From: JAUZPB01 sp050262615
GTDB lineage: Bacteria; Bacteroidota; Ignavibacteria; Ignavibacteriales; SURF-24
DNA length: 8,830 nucleotides
Reading direction: 5' to 3'
NCBI GenBank assembly: GCA_050262615.1
Contig: JBLNEL010000555.1
Span: forward strand, 1 to 8,830
Below, piece by piece: positions 5,783 through 8,830 of the stretch. Numbering within the stretch: position 1 is the first letter of the stretch; each line of letters begins with the position of its first letter. The notes under the pieces are model-generated. The model worked only from the letters and a program-made list of their open reading frames with translations, was not told the origin of the DNA and made no database searches. The translations under genes and the position numbers were made by a program.

Positions 5783-8218
5783 ATGAGCAGAATAAAACAT
5801 GCCACAGGGCTAAAACTTGACAGCCTTGAATTAAATAAGATGCAGGACCTTCAACTTCTGAATGCCTGGAATTTGATTAATCTCTTAATAAAGAGTTTCG
5901 GTTTAATTGTCACGAAATCAGGACCAGACTCTTTAGGTGATGAATGGAAAGTTGAAAAAGCTTCTGACACATCAATCAGGATAAACCCGGGCAAAGCCAT
6001 ATTAAAAGACGGAGTTCCAAGGCCTGTTTCTCTTTTAAGCAGTCAGATTATAAGTATTCCAGGTGAAGACAGTACCTATCAGCTTGTGGTAAAATATGCT
6101 GAAAATAGCATTGAAAAAGGGACAGTTACAGTTTCAAACGGAAGTGCATCTATAACCGGTTCAGGTACAAAGTTTACCGAGGTGTTTGGTCCAAACAGAA
6201 GAATAATTATTGATGATGCTGCCTACACAATTCTTACAGTAAATTCAGATACATCAATTACACTTGATAGCCCATTTTCAGGCACAAGCGGATCCTCAAA
6301 GACCTATAAGGTAGGAGGGTGGTTCTATGGAACTCCACCTTTTTCAGTGATTGATAATCTGATCTATTATTATGACGATATTCAAATAGGCTTTAAGAAA
6401 AAGGAAAACATGATTACCGGGGAATACTCCCTTGCAGAAGTTGTAATAAGTTCACATGTAATAAGTTCAATTACTGATAAAAGGCTTGACAGCATGTTTT
6501 CAGTCTGCAGCAATTTTGCGGATGTCACCGGTACACCATCAGAGAGCTTTACAGTTGGCGGAAAATATGTTCAGTTGGTTGACGATATACCAGAAGTACC
6601 GGGAAATATTAAAATAACAGATATTTATGCAGATATGCTACCGCATATTGATGACTCAATAAAAGAAAATATCGCTGGATTGTTTGATGAAACACTTTCC
6701 AGTACAAGTTCATGGAAAGACACAGGCAGGCACAGCAACTCACTTAATGTCCGCTTTAAGTGGGGTTATCATGATATAATTGGAGTTGGAGGCTTTAATA
6801 GTTTCACCATTGATGCTTTGAGCAGTAACTTTAGTTCAATAGATCTTTCAGGGAAGCATTTTTATCATCCGGGAATAGGAAGCAATCTTAAAATTCTTTC
6901 AAATACCGGGAATCTGCTAAGCCTCAGAAATCTTGATAATTCTGATATTGACCTTAGCGGAAAGAATATAAATACGGATGCAAATCAGAAGGGCATAATT
7001 AATTATAATGCCGAACAATATGAAATTGTGGCCATTCCATATACTGAAGGAACCGGATACCATTTAGGTGATGCAATTCACCAGGTTATTCGCAGAATAA
7101 GCACCAATATTACTCCGGTTGAGTGTGTCCTGAAGCTTGATATTGGGACCAGGTATTTAGTAAAGGTACGGAGCATGAACATTGTAAAATCAAGCGATTT
7201 TGCAGAAATCGAGGCCGGAAGTTTTAAGAAATATAATGTTGTTCAAAATTATGATAAACCATTTCTGGTCTATCATCCGCAGATACCGAGCAATTCTTCA
7301 ACTGACAAGTTCACATTAACATCAAACAGGAATGGCTTTTCAGTAGATATAACCGGATGGGAAGAGGCAGAAAACTTCCAGATAACCTATACGACAAAAA
7401 CTTCTGGTCCAAGTTTTTCAGACAGAACATGCCGGCATGAATTTACTAATTCCAGACATTATGAAATCTCAACACCGGTTGCAGCTAAATATAAAGTCAT
7501 TCTAAGGCCATTAATCGCAGGTCTTCAGGTTGCAACACCTCCGCCAATGCAGGAAATCACTTCCGGATCAGGCGGAATGTCTGCTGAGGACAGGGGAATA
7601 TTAACTCTTCCAATAAACCATAAGACTTATTCAGGTACATGTACCTTTACAGCTATAGGTGAAGCAGATGCTACAATGGAAGTTACCGGGACAGTTTCCA
7701 ATCCTGCAGGGACATCGGGTACAATTGATGCTTTACCGGAATCTATTATCGGAAAGATTTGCACAATAGAAGGTGTTGATTTCAGGATAACATCAAGAGA
7801 TACGTCAACAAAGTACAGATTAAGGCAAATTTCAACAGGAAGTGCAACAAGTGGTTCTCACCAGTTTGAAATAGGGACTTCTGAGAAAGCCAGGGAAATT
7901 ATTGTCTCTGATATTTCAAGAGATACGGACCTGACATTTTCAAGCTTTGATTGCAAGGTGCTTAATAATGGCGAAGCTGAAATAAACATTCAGCAATATG
8001 GAGATGACCGCTATACCGACACAATAAAAGTAACCCGAAGTGATGATCAATTCTCAATTCTCAATGATGTCTCAGTTCGTAGGAGTAACGGAGCCGGATC
8101 TCTTAAAATAAAAGTATCCTTATACGATAGCACAAATACCAGGAACAATAGCGAACTGATTGGAACACTGAATATCTACGGTATACCCAAGACTGAAAAT
8201 GCGGAGATATTTGAATGA
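5783..8218 (+). CDS. Large multidomain tail fibre / adhesin
   Basis: The position after gpI and the composition (Ser/Thr/Gly-rich, mostly beta, 811 residues) indicate a fibre or receptor-binding adhesin; no close family is recognised. Residues 1-45 are helical (LELNKMQDLQLLNAWNLINL) and probably attach to the baseplate. Residues 66-105 contain IRINPGKAILKDGVPRPV, the 'i.pG.a...G' strand motif of baseplate-proximal fibre domains. Residues 110-178 hold a known phage-fibre motif: GTVTVSNGSASITGSGTKF, then IDDAAYTILTVNSDTSITLDS. Residues 350-395 contain two IDLSGK units 36 residues apart. Residues 505-580 look like a fibronectin-type sandwich (VDITGWEEAENFQITYTT, then YKVILRPLIAG). Residues 605-700 and 705-805 are two further beta-rich units. 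No signal peptide, chaperone tail or enzymatic motif is seen. AAGAG lies eight bases before the ATG. The end overlaps the next start (ATGA). Confidence 0.75.
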   Translation: MSRIKHATGLKLDSLELNKMQDLQLLNAWNLINLLIKSFGLIVTKSGPDSLGDEWKVEKASDTSIRINPGKAILKDGVPRPVSLLSSQIISIPGEDSTYQLVVKYAENSIEKGTVTVSNGSASITGSGTKFTEVFGPNRRIIIDDAAYTILTVNSDTSITLDSPFSGTSGSSKTYKVGGWFYGTPPFSVIDNLIYYYDDIQIGFKKKENMITGEYSLAEVVISSHVISSITDKRLDSMFSVCSNFADVTGTPSESFTVGGKYVQLVDDIPEVPGNIKITDIYADMLPHIDDSIKENIAGLFDETLSSTSSWKDTGRHSNSLNVRFKWGYHDIIGVGGFNSFTIDALSSNFSSIDLSGKHFYHPGIGSNLKILSNTGNLLSLRNLDNSDIDLSGKNINTDANQKGIINYNAEQYEIVAIPYTEGTGYHLGDAIHQVIRRISTNITPVECVLKLDIGTRYLVKVRSMNIVKSSDFAEIEAGSFKKYNVVQNYDKPFLVYHPQIPSNSSTDKFTLTSNRNGFSVDITGWEEAENFQITYTTKTSGPSFSDRTCRHEFTNSRHYEISTPVAAKYKVILRPLIAGLQVATPPPMQEITSGSGGMSAEDRGILTLPINHKTYSGTCTFTAIGEADATMEVTGTVSNPAGTSGTIDALPESIIGKICTIEGVDFRITSRDTSTKYRLRQISTGSATSGSHQFEIGTSEKAREIIVSDISRDTDLTFSSFDCKVLNNGEAEINIQQYGDDRYTDTIKVTRSDDQFSILNDVSVRRSNGAGSLKIKVSLYDSTNTRNNSELIGTLNIYGIPKTENAEIFE
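6839..6964 (+). repeat. Short protein-level repeat in the adhesin (IDLSGK twice)
   Basis: Residues 353-358 and 389-394 of the adhesin are both IDLSGK, each followed by an aromatic/polar stretch. The two copies use different codons (ATA GAT CTT TCA GGG AAG versus ATT GAC CTT AGC GGA AAG), so this is an old or structurally selected repeat, not a recent DNA duplication. It may mark two turns of a small beta-repeat. Confidence 0.4.
8203..8206 (+). promoter_or_regulatory. Ribosome binding site for the last gene
   Basis: GGAG stands eight bases before the ATG at 8215, within the final codons of the adhesin gene. Together with the ATGA overlap it supports 8215 as the true start of the final, truncated gene. 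Confidence 0.6.
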
Positions 8219-8830
8219 CAACACAGTTAGTCTATATTGATTCAGATACAATTAAACTCTATGGGTTTAAGTACCTCCGCGATGGAAGACCGAATAAGAA
8301 CTATAAGGTTTGTGTTTTTTCCATTTCCGACAAAGCTGAACTAGACTGGACTACAAGCCGGCCCGATGGATATTTTGAATTTGTTTTCAAAAACAAGTTA
8401 AAGCCGGGAAATCAGTATGAAATCAGGTTTTATGGCACAGGCTATTCAAAACACGCAAGGAGTCCTGAAGGGGATTGGGAAGTAATTCAAATTCCTTCTC
8501 AGGAAGAACCACCACTGGTTTTTGAAAATTTACCGGTTTTTGAAGCTTTTGAGATCGAGGGGAAAAGTCACGTTGATATTAATAACAATGAAATAACCTA
8601 TGCAGAATTTGATATTTCAAATCTGAAGGAGAAAAGCGGTACCCTAAAGAGCATACTCATTTACTCAAAAAGAAGTGATGAAAGGTATGATACTGATTAT
8701 AAGCTGCTTGCAAACCTAACGGTTCCAAGTCAGTCATTATCCTGGAATTGGGATAAAATTCAGGGAACTGGTGGTAATGGGACTTTCACAATTGAAGGTG
8801 ACATAAATTCAAATGCATGGAAAGAAGATG
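8215..8830 (+). CDS. Second fibre/adhesin-like protein, beta-sandwich domains (3' partial)
   Basis: An open frame begins at the ATG overlapping the adhesin stop and runs to the window edge, giving 205 residues. Residues 11-80 read like a CnaB/carboxypeptidase-regulatory beta-sandwich: LYGFKYLRDGRPNKNYKVCV, then RPDGYFEFVFKN and LKPGNQYEIRFYGTGYS, with the 'dG.....V......t..dG.f.F....l.pG..Y.i.f' spacing of that fold. Residues 95-108 form a proline/glutamate-rich linker. Residues 110-205 start a second beta-rich domain (FEIEGKSHVDINNNEITYAE, SGTLKSILIYSKRSD, SLSWNWDKIQG, NGTFTIEGDIN) resembling an immunoglobulin or fibronectin-type module. Such domains act as spacers or sugar-binding units in tail fibres. 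A GGAG at proper distance supports the start. Total length and C-terminal receptor-binding part are not visible. The role is inferred from position and fold-like pattern. Confidence 0.72.
   Translation, partial: MTTQLVYIDSDTIKLYGFKYLRDGRPNKNYKVCVFSISDKAELDWTTSRPDGYFEFVFKNKLKPGNQYEIRFYGTGYSKHARSPEGDWEVIQIPSQEEPPLVFENLPVFEAFEIEGKSHVDINNNEITYAEFDISNLKEKSGTLKSILIYSKRSDERYDTDYKLLANLTVPSQSLSWNWDKIQGTGGNGTFTIEGDINSNAWKED

Noticed and set aside
1..8830. Promoters, terminators, tRNAs, CRISPR arrays, attachment sites or insertion sequences
   Set aside because: There is no intergenic space longer than two bases, and I saw no convincing hairpin plus T-run, cloverleaf, regularly spaced repeat, or inverted terminal repeat.
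1..8830. Alternative genetic code (TAG or TGA recoding, as in some very large phages)
   Set aside because: All genes are full-length under the standard code; TGA ends genes at the ATGA overlaps and TAA ends the rest. No gene happens to end in TAG, but no in-frame TAG interrupts a gene, so there is no evidence of recoding.

Overview
The window is a fragment of a contractile-tail (myovirus-type) baseplate operon, AT-rich and coded entirely on the + strand. Nine genes run head to tail with almost no intergenic DNA (gaps of 1-2 nt or 4-nt ATGA overlaps). The first gene runs in from upstream and the last runs off the end. Arginine is mostly AGA/AGG and isoleucine often ATA, as in a low-GC bacterial phage, prophage or phage-derived injection system. 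The visible stops are only TAA and TGA and the code reads as standard. The host cannot be named from the sequence: no integrase, terminase, capsid, tRNA or host gene is present.

Layout: (1) 2-1309, gp27/gpD-like central hub, missing its N-terminus; (2) 1311-2234, spike with an OB-fold, beta-helix and helical C-terminus; (3) 2237-2512, small helical protein of unknown role; (4) 2509-3324, probable tube-initiator or inner-baseplate protein; (5) 3327-4112, LysM domain fused to a gp25/gpW-type wedge domain; (6) 4109-5257, gpJ/gp6-type wedge protein; (7) 5260-5781, gpI-type wedge protein; (8) 5783-8218, large multidomain beta-rich fibre or adhesin; (9) 8215-8830, start of a second beta-sandwich fibre or adhesin gene.

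In the assembled particle, genes 1, 2 and probably 4 would form the axial hub, spike and tube base. Genes 5-7 would build the wedges that hold the sheath and trigger contraction, and genes 8-9 would hang from the wedge periphery and contact the target surface. The order hub, spike, gp25, J, I, fibre matches P2/Mu-like and many environmental myophages. The noteworthy points are the LysM-gp25 fusion, a spike with no recognisable lysozyme or metal-binding tip, an unclassified 91-aa protein beside the spike, a hub gene whose obvious ATG is internal, a divergent adhesin pair, and apparent over-representation of CCGG. I see ordinary tail biology with unusual parts rather than clear evidence of an entirely new system. 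The flanks (sheath, tube, tape measure, capsid or terminase versus AAA+ ATPase) would settle whether it is a phage or an injection system.
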